This document shows, one piece after another, positions 13,027-24,954 of a stretch of DNA of 64,000 nucleotides; positions within the stretch are counted from its first letter, which is position 1, and every line of letters starts with the position of its first letter. Location of the stretch: the NCBI GenBank assembly GCA_033675265.1, contig JAUJYZ010001177.1, positions 779,501 to 843,500 on the forward strand. Reading direction: 5' to 3'. Below the pieces are notes generated by a model. The model was not told where the DNA came from, ran no database searches, and saw only the letters and a list, made by a program, of their open reading frames with translations. The DNA comes from Actinostola sp. cb2023 (lineage: Eukaryota; Cnidaria; Anthozoa; Actiniaria; Actinostolidae). The translations under genes and the position numbers were made by a program.

Positions 13027-13231
13027 AGAGCAGTTTTCGTATGAGTGGGAAACCTACGGTACGGAGTTACCGTCACGGTACGGAATCGAATGACATTGTA
13101 TTCAACCAATCACAGAGCGCAAAATCATTGCTCAACCAATCAGAATGCTTAGATACGGCACGGTCACGGCACGGTACCGTCACTGCACGAACCGTACCGT
13201 AACTACTTCCCACTTATACGATAACGACTCT
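13027..13231. mobile_element. MITE group 1, subtype A, copy 1
   Basis: Begins AGAGCAGTTTTCGTATGAG, ends ATACGATAACGACTCT. The interior has paired CAACCAATCA words and ACGGTACCGT blocks. Other subtype A copies are at 39998-40212, 45352-45561 and 57403-57585. Confidence 0.8.
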
Positions 13232-13440
13232 GCGTGAGTTTGAATGAAGAGTGACGAAAGTAAATCAAACACCAATTAGCGACGTATAGCGTGAGATCCA
13301 AACTCGTCGCATCCTCGAAAACCCAACGGCTATTCAGTAGTGCTGTTTATAAGATTGGGAGATGAGAATAGTGGAGACGGAATAAAATCCTCTTTTCTTC
13401 CCTCATTATTATAAGCCTGGTACTCACCATTGACATAAGC

Positions 13441-13533
13441 ACAAGCAACATGCGTAGACTCGGTAATGCATTGCTCATTAACGGTTCTTGTCTATTGCAT
13501 AAATGATGCACGGAGTCTGCGTATGTTGCTTGT
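13441..13533. repeat. Inverted repeat, 21-bp arms
   Basis: ACAAGCAACATGCGTAGACTC is matched by the near-complement GAGTCTGCGTATGTTGCTTG at the right end. Nothing coding. Confidence 0.6.
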
Positions 13534-13890
13534 GTTTATCAGAATCTCAACCTTGTGGGCGTGGCAACAAATGATTTTTACCCCTCAGCTTAAAAGTTAC
13601 CAATTCGGAATGAAAATTAGTTTCCGGACAAGTACATCATCAAGGCCCCGTGATACACGTTTAGTACCAGACCGATATATCAGACTTATTCAGTTACACA
13701 ATTTAGATCTAGAAATATATACGGAAAATAAACGTATTCATAACTATTGCATGGTCTTTGTACTTGTGAATTATAAAGAAATCATGGTCAATGAGGACAG
13801 CCGATAGGACCCGTCCGAGTGAGGGGGAAACCAACAAATCTACGTTTTAGGGGTTAAACGAGATACAAATGAGATAGACGGCTGAGAAAA

Positions 13891-13962
13891 GTACAGTAGA
13901 ACCCCGCTAACTCGACTCCCAAGAAATGGTTCGAGTTAGCGGGGGTTCGAGTTGACGGGTGC
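13891..13962. repeat. Short palindrome, ACAGTAGAACCCC end
   Basis: The arms AACCCCGCTAACTCGA and TCGAGTTAGCGGGGGTT are complementary. It belongs to the loose group of elements with an ACAGT-x-GAACC-type end seen elsewhere in the window. Confidence 0.6.
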
Positions 13963-14338
13963 GAACGACGATTCCACAGGAAGCCCAAGTAATTACAATA
14001 GTTTGGGCTTTTCTTTTGTAAACTAGAAAAGAGGGAACCGTGAACGAAAATGCTGTAGGTATACGTAGGATCTGTAAAAGATCCTGGCTCTCTCTTGCTC
14101 TATCATGTTGGTGTTGTGTTAAGCTTTTTATTTCTACGTAGTATCAGCTTTTCTTTCGGTAACCGGAAAGACCGAAGACCGTGGGCAATTCGATCTCGTT
14201 TGCAACCACATGGACCTTTTTTTCCAGGTAATCAGATTACAATGCTTGTGACATGTCGTGCAATTTCACGTAATCCGATGCGAACGCCACGTGACATTTG
14301 CGTGATATCGTGACCTGTATGCCCGGCTCTCTGCAAGC

Positions 14339-17300
14339 ATGATCATGTCTCTTGTTGTGTTGTGGTTTATTTTCTCGCTGCTAGCCATCTCTAGCAAGTC
14401 CTGCAAAGCTCAACCTAACATCGTGATCTTCTTGGTCGATGACCTTGGTATCGCAGATATCGGCTGCTTTGGAAACGACACCATCAAAACGCCAAACATC
14501 GACAAGTTGGCATCGGAGGGTGTGCGACTGACACATCACTTAGCACCAGAATCAGTGTGTACACCGAGTAGAGCAGCATTCCTTACAGGCCGCTATGCAA
14601 TACGCAGTGGTCTGGCTGCAAATCCTGATCGTATCAGAATGTTCTTGTATCTAGCAGTACCGGGTGGTTTGCCACGAAACGAGACGACGTTCGCCGAAGT
14701 GTTGAAAGATGCTGGTTATGCTACCGGTAAGATACAGCAGTCGACGGGGGTTAGTAGTATTTTTAAAAGGGGGACTATTACGTAATTCGTTCAAAATTTG
14801 ATTTAGCTGAAACTTCACTGAAATAATCTCAAAGACCCATACAATCACAGATTAATTTTTTTCTCAAAAATTCCAATGGGAAGTAATAAATTTTTATGAA
14901 TCTTTAGTGGTGTTAGTGACGTCACTGACTCAACCCAAACTCAGCTCCATACATTTCTTTGTATTTTGTGATCAAAATATCTGAACGGTTTGTTTACTGA
15001 GATAACAGCTCTGCACTGAAGAAAACTAGTCAAATAATTAATCCTAAGCACATGTAAGGTAAGAAAACTCCTTCACACAAACGTTTAGCTTCATAGAAAT
15101 AAAATAATTCAAGACATTAAACATGAAGAAATGTATGGAGCGAAGCCGTGATGATTGTTTGGGTTGAGTAAGTGACGTCACTGACACCTCTAAGGATTCA
15201 TAAAAATGTTCGACTACGTTGTGGAACATAAATTTGGGTTGAAATTCCACGAAGAAGAAGATCCCAATTTAATAGACTTACAAACCATTAGCAGTTCTGT
15301 CAGTTCAGTGACCTCGAACAATAATGGCAAGTAATGAAAGTATATGGAAGGGGGTCCCCCTCCCCATCGTACCCCCTCCCCCTCGACCACACTGAATGTT
15401 GTTTAAAAACAAATAGACCACAGGTAGCCCAAGCGCAGCATTTGTATAAGAGAATGTATGGGCATTATTCAATGGTGGATTTTCAGCGTAAATATTGAAT
15501 AAATGTTACTGTAACTTACTATATTTACGCTGAAAATCCACCATTGAATAATGCCCATACATTCTCTTATACAAATGCTGCGCTTGGGCTACCTGTGAAT
15601 AGACTAGTATGAAAATGTACTGAATATATATAACAATTACGTACGGCAACCTCGACTTGGCATCGTTGTGAACTCGTGGCCACAGAACTGTAAAATGGTT
15701 TATTACAGCTCATTTTAAAATTCTAATTTCTTTAAATTCAATCCCATTGGACACCAGTCACGCCATTATTGTTCATTTGCCATCCTACTTTTTACTTGGT
15801 CTTCTAGCCTGAATTAGAAACGACATGACCAGCAGGGGCGTAGCGTGTATGTACGCACGTGCGTACAATTAAAAATCCTTAAAATATATATATTATAAAA
15901 AACATTAAAATATTTAAAATAAAATGAAATCTAAGACAAAATCTTAACAGCTGACGGCAGACTACTTGCTGGAAACTACTCACAGAAGGCAGGAAAATGC
16001 TATTTTGGAGACCCTATACCTCAAAATTTTTCGGGGAGCATACCTCCGCATCCCCCTACGAGCTCGCGCCTTCGCCGCTCGTCAGATTGTGTCCCCAATA
16101 AAATTCCCCTTTCAGCAGTCAGTCATTGTAGGCATGTATAATGATGATTGTAGTTAGTACAGTCTCAAACAAAATAAATACCATGCAAAACTGGCTTCGG
16201 CTCGGGTTATTATATCGCTATATATAACGGTAGCGGTATAGTATATAACCCGTTTACATAAATCCTTTACATAACCTATACATAAATCCTTTACACAACC
16301 TTTACATAAATCCTTTACACAACCTATACATAAATCATTTACACAACCTTTACATAAATCCTTTGTATAACCTTTACATAAATCCTTTGTATAACCTTTA
16401 CATTAATCCCCCCATAAAACTGAGTGATAAATCCATTTTACTATGTATTTATGTAGCGAGAAAGTCCGCTGGAAAACGAAGAAAATGGTATTTCCGAGGC
16501 TCTAGATTTCTAAATTTTCAGGGGGACATGCCCCCTCACCCCCGTAGGAGCTCACGCCTTCGGCGCTCGTTGCTATGTGCGTACATTGGAAAAAAGCACG
16601 CTACGCCCCTGGACCATGAAGAGCATGCAGTTAGCGCGAGACACCACAGGAAATGAGAAAAGCGTCAATTGTGCGGTTGTGGGAAATTTCGTTCACTTCC
16701 ACCTTAGAAACCTTGAAAGTGTGACGCTGCTAAATCTTCAACATTACTGATAGTTCTATACGTACTTTTTTAGTGAGCGGAGAGGAACGGATCAGGGAGG
16801 AGGGAGAAACAACCGAAAAACAAGAGGGAGGAGGGAGAAAAATGACCTAAGAATATAGAGGAAGGGAGGAGAAACAACCGAAAAAAACAGGGAGGGAGAA
16901 ATAAGGTCTAAAAATATAGAGGAAGGAGGGAGAAACAACCGGAAAAAACAGCGAGGGAGAAAAATGGCCTAAAAATATACAGGAAGGAGGAAGAAACAAC
17001 CAGGGGGGGGGGGGGGGGAAACAGGGAGGAGGGAGAAAAATGGCCTAAATATATAGAGGAAGGAGGGAGAAACAACCGGAAAAAAAACAGGGAGGGAGAA
17101 AAATGGCCTAAAAATATAGAGGAAGGAGGGAGAAACAACCGGGGGTAAAAAAAGGGAGGGAGAAAAATGGCCTAAAAGTTAGGGAGGGTGGATATTTAAA
17201 TGCCTGTTCCTCTCCGCACTTTTATCTAAGTAGAGTTTTTTTTACACAGGTATGGTGGGGAAATGGCACTTAGGTTTGAATCTCAACTCCTCGGACGACT

Positions 17301-20281
17301 TTCATTTCCATCCTCTTCGCCATGGCTTCCAACACTTCTATGGACTTCCACTGACCAACCTACGAGAGTGCAAAGCAGGGCACTTCATATTTGACCTCGT
17401 CGTCCCAAACGCGAAACGTAACTTTCTTTATAGTTTGATTGTACTTTCATTCACTGGTCTTCTTTGTTGCTTGAATGGTTTGATATCCAAGCGATCTGCG
17501 TTCTTGCTCTGCCTTCTTTCCGCCTCTGCCTACGGGAGCTTTATCCTTGGTGAGAAAATACGACGTCATACGGCATGTATTCTAATGCGCGACTATGAGG
17601 TCGTCGAACAGCCAATCATCTTTGAGAACCTGACAGCAAGACTGACCGACGACGCTATCGACTTTATTGAGCGAAAACATAAAGACCCGTTCCTTCTTTT
17701 CATGTCCTATGTCAAAGTGCATACATCTTTATTCGTGACGAAAAGATTCGAAGGTCACAGTGTTCATGGCCCGTATGGTGATAATGTTGAAGAAATGGAC
17801 TGGAGTGTGGGTGAGATCATGAAGACGGTCGACAAACTTGGTATTAAGAATAACACGTTTGTGTACTTTACGTCTGACCATGGACCGCAACCTGAGGAAT
17901 GCGCAGGGGAATACCATGGTGGATGGAAAGGGATTTACAAGGGAGGTAAGACGCAGGGGAATACGGTGGTGGATGGAAAGGGATTTACAAGGGAAGGTAA
18001 GACGCAGGGCGGGAATGCCATGGTGGATGGAAAGGGATTTACAAGGGAGGTAAGACGCAGGGGAATACCATGGTGGATGGAAAGGGATTTACAAGGGAGG
18101 TAAGACGCAGGGGAATACGGTGGTGGATGGAAAGGGATTTACAAGGGAGGTAAGACGCAGGGCGGGAATGCCATGGTGGATGGAAAGGGATTTACAAGGG
18201 AGGTAAGACGCAGGGCGGGAATGCCATGGTGGATGGAAAGGGATTTACAAGGGAGGTAAGACGCAGGGGAATACCATGGTGGATGGAAAGGGATTTACAA
18301 GGGAGGTAAGACGCAGGGCGGGAATGCCATGGTGGATGGAAAGGGATTTACAAGGGAGGTAAGACGCAGGGGAATACGGTGGTGGATGGAAAGGGATTTA
18401 CAAGGGAAGGTAAGACGCAGGGCGGGAATGCCATGGTGGATGGAAAGGGATTTACAAGGGAGGTAAGACGCAGGGGAATACCATGGTGGATGGAAAGGGA
18501 TTTACAAGGGAGGTAAGACGCAGGGGAATACGGTGGTGGATGGAAAGGGATTTACAAGGGAGGTAAGACGCAGGGCGGGAATGCCATGGTGGATGGAAAG
18601 GGATTTACAAGGGAGGTAAGACGCAGGGCGGGAATGCCATGGTGGATGGAAAGGGATTTACAAGGGAGGTAAGACGCAGGGGAATACCATGGTGGATGGA
18701 AAGGGATTTACAAGGGAGGTAAGACGCAGGGCGGGAATGCCATGGTGGATGGAAAGGGATTTACAAGGGAGGTAAGACGCAGGGGAATACCATGGTGGGA
18801 TGGAAAGGGATTTACAAGGGAGGTAAGACGCATGGGAATACCATGGTGGATGGAAAGGGATTTACAAGGGAGGTAGGACGCATGGGAATACCATGGTGGA
18901 TGGAAAGGGATTTACAAGGGAGGTAAGACGCATGGGAATACCATGGTGGATGGAAAGGGATTTACAAGGGAGGTAAGACGCATGGGAATACCATGGTGGA
19001 AGGGATTTACAAGGGAGGTAAGACGCATGGCAATACCATGGTGGATGGAAAGGGGTTTACAAGGGAGGTAAGACGCAGGGGAATACCATGGTGGATGGAA
19101 AGGGATTTACAAGGGAAGGTAAGACGCATGGGAATACCATGGTGGATGGAAAGGGATTTACAAGGGAAGGTAAGACGCATGGGAATACCATGGTGGATGG
19201 AAAGAGATGTACAAGGGAGGTAAGACGCTGCAGTTGCGCAGACATGACAGAAGAAACTCTGTGGCATGTTCAACTAATAATCTATATTTCCAAAAGTGAT
19301 CATAGTGACAGTCGGAAGCTGACAACAACAATAACAACAACAACAACACCTCGTCCAGCCCTTAACACTATGGTTTGCAGGAATCGCGCGCGCTCTGAAG
19401 GTTGGTGGCCGTGCGGAAAGGGTGTTAATTGTCAGGGCTTATTGGTACAGTATTCCACGCAGTATTAGCGACAATAGCGCGATTGCACTGATCGTATGAC
19501 GTCCACCTTTGAAATTATTGCGTACAATGTTGCATAGGTAACTTTGCTTGCAACACATTAATGCAGAAGTGGATACATGTTGCGGTAATGGTGCGCGCGC
19601 GGACCTTTAATTTACATTTTGTTTGCATTTACAGGAAAAGGTCAAAGTTGGGAAGGTGGTATTAGAGTACCAACAATAGCTTCCTGGCCTTCTCACATCG
19701 AGCCAGGCATCAGCATCAGTGAGCCTACCAACAGCTTCGATATCTTCCCAACAATGCTCCACATAGCTGGAGCACCTCTTCCAGGAGACAGAATAATCGA
19801 TGGCAAAAACTTGATGCCGTTGCTCAAACAAGAACAACAGATCTCTCCACATGAATTCATGTTCCACTACTGTGCTAAGGAAATCCATGCTGTTCGTTAC
19901 AGACCGCGCCATGGATCTCCCCGCACGTGGAAAGCTCACTTTAAGACCCCCAAATGGATCAAGGGCACCCAAGTGTGTAACACTGTAATGTGCCATGCGT
20001 GTTATGGTGATGACGTGAATACCCATGATCCTCCATTGTTGTTTGATATCACTTCTGATCCCTCTGAAAGCAATCCTATTAACCCTGATGACGCCATGTA
20101 TAAGGACGTTATCAAACATATTACTAAGGCTGTGATAGAACATAGGAACAGCGTTGACGATGTACCAAATCAGTTAGATCTGAATCTCTTCTGGTATTTG
20201 TCCAAACTACAACCTTGCTGTAACTATCCTTATTGCTCTTGCACTGAGAATGTCACAATAACTCACTATCCTGAATTGTAA
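14339..20281 (+). CDS. STS: Steryl-sulfatase-type arylsulfatase (complete, 3 exons)
   Basis: Hydrolyses sulfate esters; family members are ER or secretory-membrane enzymes. Exons 14339-14726, 17250-17945 and 19635-20281 give 576 aa (human STS is 583). An N-terminal hydrophobic signal is followed by metal-binding D34-D35. C74 in CTPSRAAFLTGR is the formylglycine cysteine. GKWHLG gives K134 and H136; VHT gives H287; TSDHG gives D339; YKGGK gives K360. Two hydrophobic segments (about 188-207 and 211-231) match the membrane hairpin of the STS/ARSD/ARSE subgroup. The C-terminal part has the Cys-rich end of the family. All known catalytic residues are present, so it looks functional. Substrate (steroid or other sulfate) cannot be told from sequence. 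The symbol denotes the subgroup, not strict orthology. Exon 2 runs directly into a tandem array that copies its own end and splice donor. Confidence 0.93.
14890..15207. mobile_element. MITE-like inverted repeat, AGTGACGTCACTGAC arms
   Basis: ATTTTTATGAATCTTTAGTG at the left pairs with the right end, followed by GTGACGTCACTGA, CAACCCAAAC and TCCATACATTTCTT blocks on both arms in mirror order. It lies in sulfatase intron 1. Confidence 0.75.
15419..15597. mobile_element. Inverted repeat with identical 76-bp arms
   Basis: The left arm starts CACAGGTAGCCCAAGCGC and the right arm ends GCGCTTGGGCTACCTGTG. I see no mismatch over about 76 bp, with a loop near 27 bp. Perfect arms suggest recent insertion or gene conversion. 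Sulfatase intron 1. Confidence 0.85.
15832..16612. mobile_element. Composite transposon remnant with GGGGCGTAGCG ends
   Basis: CAGGGGCGTAGCGTG at the left is complementary to CACGCTACGCCCCTG at the right. Two related segments inside (about 15965-16110 and 16450-16600) both carry GAGCTC-CGCCTTCG-CGCTCGT words. Small open frames here are fragments. The autonomous source is not identified. Confidence 0.55.
16251..16415. repeat. Minisatellite, about 21-bp unit
   Basis: Tandem variants of ACCTTTACATAAATCCTTT, about seven copies, lie inside the composite element in sulfatase intron 1. Confidence 0.8.
16776..17200. repeat. Purine-rich minisatellite, about 60-70 bp unit
   Basis: Around six copies of a unit containing GGAGGGAGAAACAACCGG and ATGGCCTAAAAATATAGAGG, with a long G run near 17007. 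It ends about 50 bp before sulfatase exon 2. Confidence 0.8.
17916..19227 (+). repeat. Splice-donor minisatellite, 49/52-bp unit, about 26 copies
   Basis: Each unit copies the end of sulfatase exon 2 (encoding HGGWKGIYKGG) plus the donor GGAG|GTAAGACG. The first unit is the real exon end at 17945. Unit variants (GGGAATACC, GCGGGAATGCC, ATACGG and the CATGGG type) occur in recurring order, suggesting higher-order duplication. Nearly every copy keeps a strong GTAAGA donor. Units of 49 or 52 bp shift phase by one per copy. The second donor (17996) is 51 nt downstream and so in frame. Confidence 0.9.
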
Positions 20282-20345
20282 GTTTTGCTAGTTTTCATTT
20301 ATTTGTTCATTGAGGCGTACCTCTTCATTCTCCATGACAACACAT

Positions 20346-20351
20346 ATTAAA
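20346..20351 (+). terminator. Candidate poly(A) signal ATTAAA, sulfatase
   Basis: ATTAAA lies 65 nt after the sulfatase stop codon, a typical distance. No cDNA evidence. Confidence 0.4.
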
Positions 20352-20489
20352 TAGAACTTACAAGTACTTCATAGTATAGACCACTTATATAGTATAATAT
20401 ATTCATAGTATAGACCTTCTATAGTATAGACCACTAAAGCTAACAATGTATACACTGGTAGAAATGCCCACTCTTCAAACCTAGCAAAT

Positions 20490-20640
20490 TTCATTTCATT
20501 TCATTTCAAGGTTTTGGACATTTGCAAAGAATTTCCAAGGTTTTGGACATTTGCAAAGAATTTCCAAGAATTTCCAAGGTTTTGGCCATTTCCAAACAAT
20601 TTCCAAGGTTTTCCTTGGAACTTCAACGTTTGAAGAGCGT
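20490..20640. repeat. AATTTCCAAGG repeat ending GTTTGAAGAGCG
   Basis: Tandem copies of AATTTCCAAGG/TTTTGGACATTTGCAAAG are followed by CGTTTGAAGAGCG. A second locus at 42890-43040 has the same unit and the same terminal GTTTGAAGAGCG, so this is one dispersed element family. Confidence 0.65.
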
Positions 20641-20643
20641 ACG

Positions 20644-20649
20644 TTTATT
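20644..20649 (-). terminator. Candidate poly(A) signal AATAAA, PLPP-like gene
   Basis: The complement of TTTATT gives AATAAA 56 nt downstream of the PLPP-like stop codon. Confidence 0.5.
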
Positions 20650-20704
20650 CCCAGTAATACATATTACAACTTTGTTCTGTTTTCATTCTATTTTTACTTC
20701 TTTG

Positions 20705-23700
20705 TTATAAGTGTTTTGTGATGGCAGGATGGAAGTTACTCTTATTTACGTCTGAAGCTAAAAGTGGTAAAACTGAGTGTCCATGTTCATCAATGTGTTT
20801 GAGTGGTACAAAAGCAGTGTATGGCAAGTCACAGTGAGGCTTGTTCAAGGCTGGGTAGTATTGACGATAACATGTGATTGCAATTGAAAGACCTATAGGT
20901 GTATATGAAATAAAGAGTGGATGGTAATAATGTAATTATTAACAACAAAACCATTATAATCATCATCAAATGATCCCAAATATATTTTCATCGTCATTCA
21001 TCATTATCATCGTTATCATGAATCATCAATGATCATAATCCCCATTACTTCCATAACCTCATCATCATTATAATAATAATAATAACCATCATTATCAAAT
21101 CATATCAAAAGTTAAACATAATTTGCAATTATATAAGAAATATTAGGTATTAAACTCACCAAGAATAGAGCCAATAGTGATATCTACAAGAAATGGATAT
21201 ATGTCAATCATCAATAAATATTTTCAATATTTCTATACAATATTTATTTATTTCTCTCAATTTGCATAATGTAGAGCGCATGGGACATTTATGTATACTT
21301 GCTATATACAAATGCATTATATTACAATGTATTAAAGAGCACATCAGGGCCCAGTTGTTCGAAAGGCGATTAGCACTAATCCAGGATTAAATCTTAAGAA
21401 AACTATTGATGCTAATCCAGGATTAGCACTAATTGCCTTTCGAACAACTGGCCCCAGATAATAATTGGTTATTATTAATATTGTTGCCATCATCACCAAC
21501 TAATTTGATCATTATTGATATCACCATCATCATCTACAACACCACCATCATCATCACCACCATCATCATCTTCACCATCATCATCTCCAACACCATCATC
21601 ACCACCATCATCACCATCATCATCTTCACCATCATCATCTCCAACACCATCAACACCACCATCATCATCACCATCCACCATCATCTCCACCACCACCATC
21701 ATCAACATCTTCACCATCACCATCATCATCTCCAACACCATCATCACCATCATCATCTCCATCATCTCTACCACCACCATCATCAACATCTTCACCATCA
21801 TCATCTCCAACACCATCATCATCACCATCATCATCTCCACCACCATCATCATCACCATCATCTCCACCACCACCATCATCAACATCTTCACCATCATCAT
21901 CTCCAACACCATCATTACCATCATCATCACCATCATCTCCATTACCATCATCATCTTCATCATCATCACCACCTCAACATCATCTTCATCACCATCATCA
22001 TCATCACCATCACCATTATCATCTCCACCATCACTATCATCACCTGCAGCATTGCACGTGTTGTCCCCACTGCCTGTAGAAGACCATCATTACCAGAACC
22101 ACCATTGTCAATTATAATACATTATTCCTACCTTGCCAGTGATGCTTATAATCAGAATATCTAGTGAGTGCCATTGCCAGGGCACCAAGGATGGGTGCCA
22201 AGGAGGCACAGACCCTCCAACCTTGTCCTCTTCCATGACCATGAAAGCAATGTAGCTTACCACATAAGTACAGTGATAAATATGCTAGACCACTGAAGGC
22301 CCCTGGAAGTCAGGCAGTATAACTTTGAACTTTTTCTGCCCAGGGGGTACTCTGGTATAAGAGTGATGGGGAGGTGGGAATGAAGCCAAAATGAAGGGCT
22401 CCCTGCAAGAATGGAGTAAGTGACTTGTGATCAAATTCCAAATTCTCCTTTGAAGTTCAAAGAAGCTAGAGAATTTAGATTTTGATCACAAGTCACTTAC
22501 ACCATTCTTGCAGGGAGCCCTTCAAATGATAACCCCAACAAAAATCCTAATAAAAAGGGCTTTTTTCCTTGGCAAAAATGTGTCCAATAAAATACTTTAA
22601 TCCTGCAAAACAGTGTAAGTATTCAAATTTCAAACCTTAAAAAGGGTTTTACAAGTTCTCATTACTCTTAGGCCTGAGTACCTGAGTAGATTCGAATTTC
22701 CACTGCAGTAAGTAGAAAGGGAGTAGCACTTGGACACAGATAATGTAAACTTTGCAAATAGAAAAGACAAATAATAGATGAACAACTCACAGGAAGAATG
22801 TCCACTAGGAAAGCTTTTTCTTCCTTCCATGATCACATCTGGATTGCCATCACATTCAAGGTCCTTTGTTCGTATACCATTAGGGTAACACCTCCAGAAA
22901 AAATCTGGCCTTGGCCTGCAAAAAAAATGAATGGATCGATGGATGAGTGAATGAATGAATGGAGGAATGAATGGAGGAATGAATGACTGGATGAATGGAT
23001 GAATGTGGATGAAAGGTCGAATGGATGGATGGATGAGCAAATGGATGGATGATTGTGGATGGATCCATGAATGGATGGATGAATGGGTGGATGGATGAAT
23101 GGGTGGATGAATAGAGCAACAAATGACTGGATGAATGTGGGTGAAAGAATGAATGGGTGGATGCATGTCTATTGAATGAATGGATGGATGGATCAATGGA
23201 TGGATGGATGGATGGATGTGGATGAGTGAATGGACGAATGGATGGAGGAATGACCAATGAATGAACAAACATATACTGACAGTCAACTTCCACCACACCC
23301 ACTATTATGGACAGGTTGTTATTATGGGCAAGAACTGGATAGATACAAACTTGAAAATAATTTCCACCATTACATTGTGGACTCATACCTTCCAACCATT
23401 ATTTTTATTGTATTTGTTATCACACCATTAAGAGCCAGACTGAGAGTAAGACCTTAAATAAATAAATTATAATATTAAAATTAACTTTATATAATAACAA
23501 ATATCACAAAACGTTTTAGTTGTTTACAATACATGTTACAATTATTCATTGATTGTATAAGCATAGTCTCTTACCTAATAATGCTTCTCTTGCATCTACT
23601 TTATCTTTTCTTAGTATGCACAGTGTGCATATAGTTATGATAGGTACAAAGAATGTGATACTCTGGAAAAAATATTGATACTGTTTCATATTTTACTGTG

Positions 23701-24920
23701 CGACACATGAAAGTATGACTGTTGTATCTAACGTTGTTTATTCACTGAAAGATTTTGAATTACAAGTTTTGCAATGTGACAATCCGACATGATCGTTGTA
23801 CACAAAGAACACAAGGGTGTACAAAATATCCTATAATATTTAACTGAATAAAAAATGTCCAAGCGGGGTGGGGAGAATTGAGTTGATTAGGTCTTTCAAT
23901 CAATCTCCCACAATGTGATCAGGCCTGAACAATGACCACTTCTAATGTATTGAAATGTATGAAATTGAGGCAAAGATTGTTTTTTTAATGTCCAAAAATT
24001 AACAAAGTTCATGGCAAAGGCATGTGAGTCTACCCTGCGAGCAGAGGGTCGCTTCCTGGGCGAGTAGAAAAAACCCTCCACTCACAGGTTATGCCAGTCC
24101 GCCTCTGAAACTCTATCAACTCCCAGAATTGTCCGAGCTGCAGTTTAAAAAATCTGAAGATAAAACTGACATTTAGAAGTAATTTGTCACTTGGTAATAG
24201 TTCGTAAAGCTTGATGAAACCTTACAAACTACTTTAAAAAACTGACATTGTTTGCTTATTTTCACATGCTCTTTTCATTTTTGACATTTACGCTGTGCTA
24301 CTGTTACATTTTTTTGATTGACATTTCCCATGAGTCATAGTAACATTATTTTCAAGGGTGGATTCAGAGATTTGGGGAGGGGGGGGGAGGGGTGGGGGCG
24401 CATTCAGGTTGGATTAGCCAAATTTTATGAAAATATTTTTTTGCCGAAAAAGGTATTCCAATTTCCAAAGGGGGAACGTGCGCCTCCTTCGCCCCACCCT
24501 AAACCCGCCCCTGATATTATAATTTGGCTTACAAACAGTGCATATGTTGGGACTGTGTCTTGTGATATAGGGTTTTTATACAGCCACATTTCTTCATCAT
24601 GAATCATTCGTTCAAATGGTTTTGCTTCTTCCAATATTCTGTCAAATTAAAATATCCAAATAAAACACATTATAAAAGCTTGTGATAATAAACAAAAACT
24701 GTGAGAAAACCCCATGGTTTTAATAATATTGTCCCTCCCCTCCCTCATTACAAAAAAAAAGAACAGAAAGTAACAAAATCAACTGGCAGGGGTAGTATAG
24801 GTAAGGGTAACCGAGCCTAGGTAACACATCTTTAGAGCGTCATCTGAAGAGCAAAATGTAAAGAAATGCATGCATGCCGGCAATATGGAGTACTGTTGCT
24901 ATGGAGATATTAATGCCGGT

Positions 24921-24954
<34 letters not shown>

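Larger units (their letters stand above)
11369..14338. other. Intergenic region, ALMS-like to sulfatase
   Basis: No gene is supported. It holds the ALMS-like 3' flank, inverted repeats at 11903-12088, 12680-12842 and 13441-13533, one MITE at 13027-13231 and a short palindrome at 13891-13962. The sulfatase promoter should lie at its right end, but no clear core motif stands out. Confidence 0.7.
20282..20704. other. Tail-to-tail spacer, sulfatase and PLPP
   Basis: These 423 bp between two convergent stop codons hold both 3' ends, a candidate poly(A) signal for each gene, repeated ATAGTATAGACC words near 20370-20430 and a TTTCCAAGG-type repeat at 20490-20640. Confidence 0.7.

Noticed and set aside
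13466..13807. 113-codon plus-strand frame in intergenic DNA
   Set aside because: It overlaps an inverted repeat and resembles no protein family.
15966..16656. Small frames that might encode a transposon protein
   Set aside because: Too short and too fragmentary to assign; kept only as a composite element remnant.
17916..19227. CRISPR-like array
   Set aside because: Units are contiguous with no unique spacers, and the DNA is animal.
21433..22164. His-rich, Ser/Pro-rich and Met/Val-rich frames
   Set aside because: Trinucleotide array in a PLPP intron, open in several frames at once.
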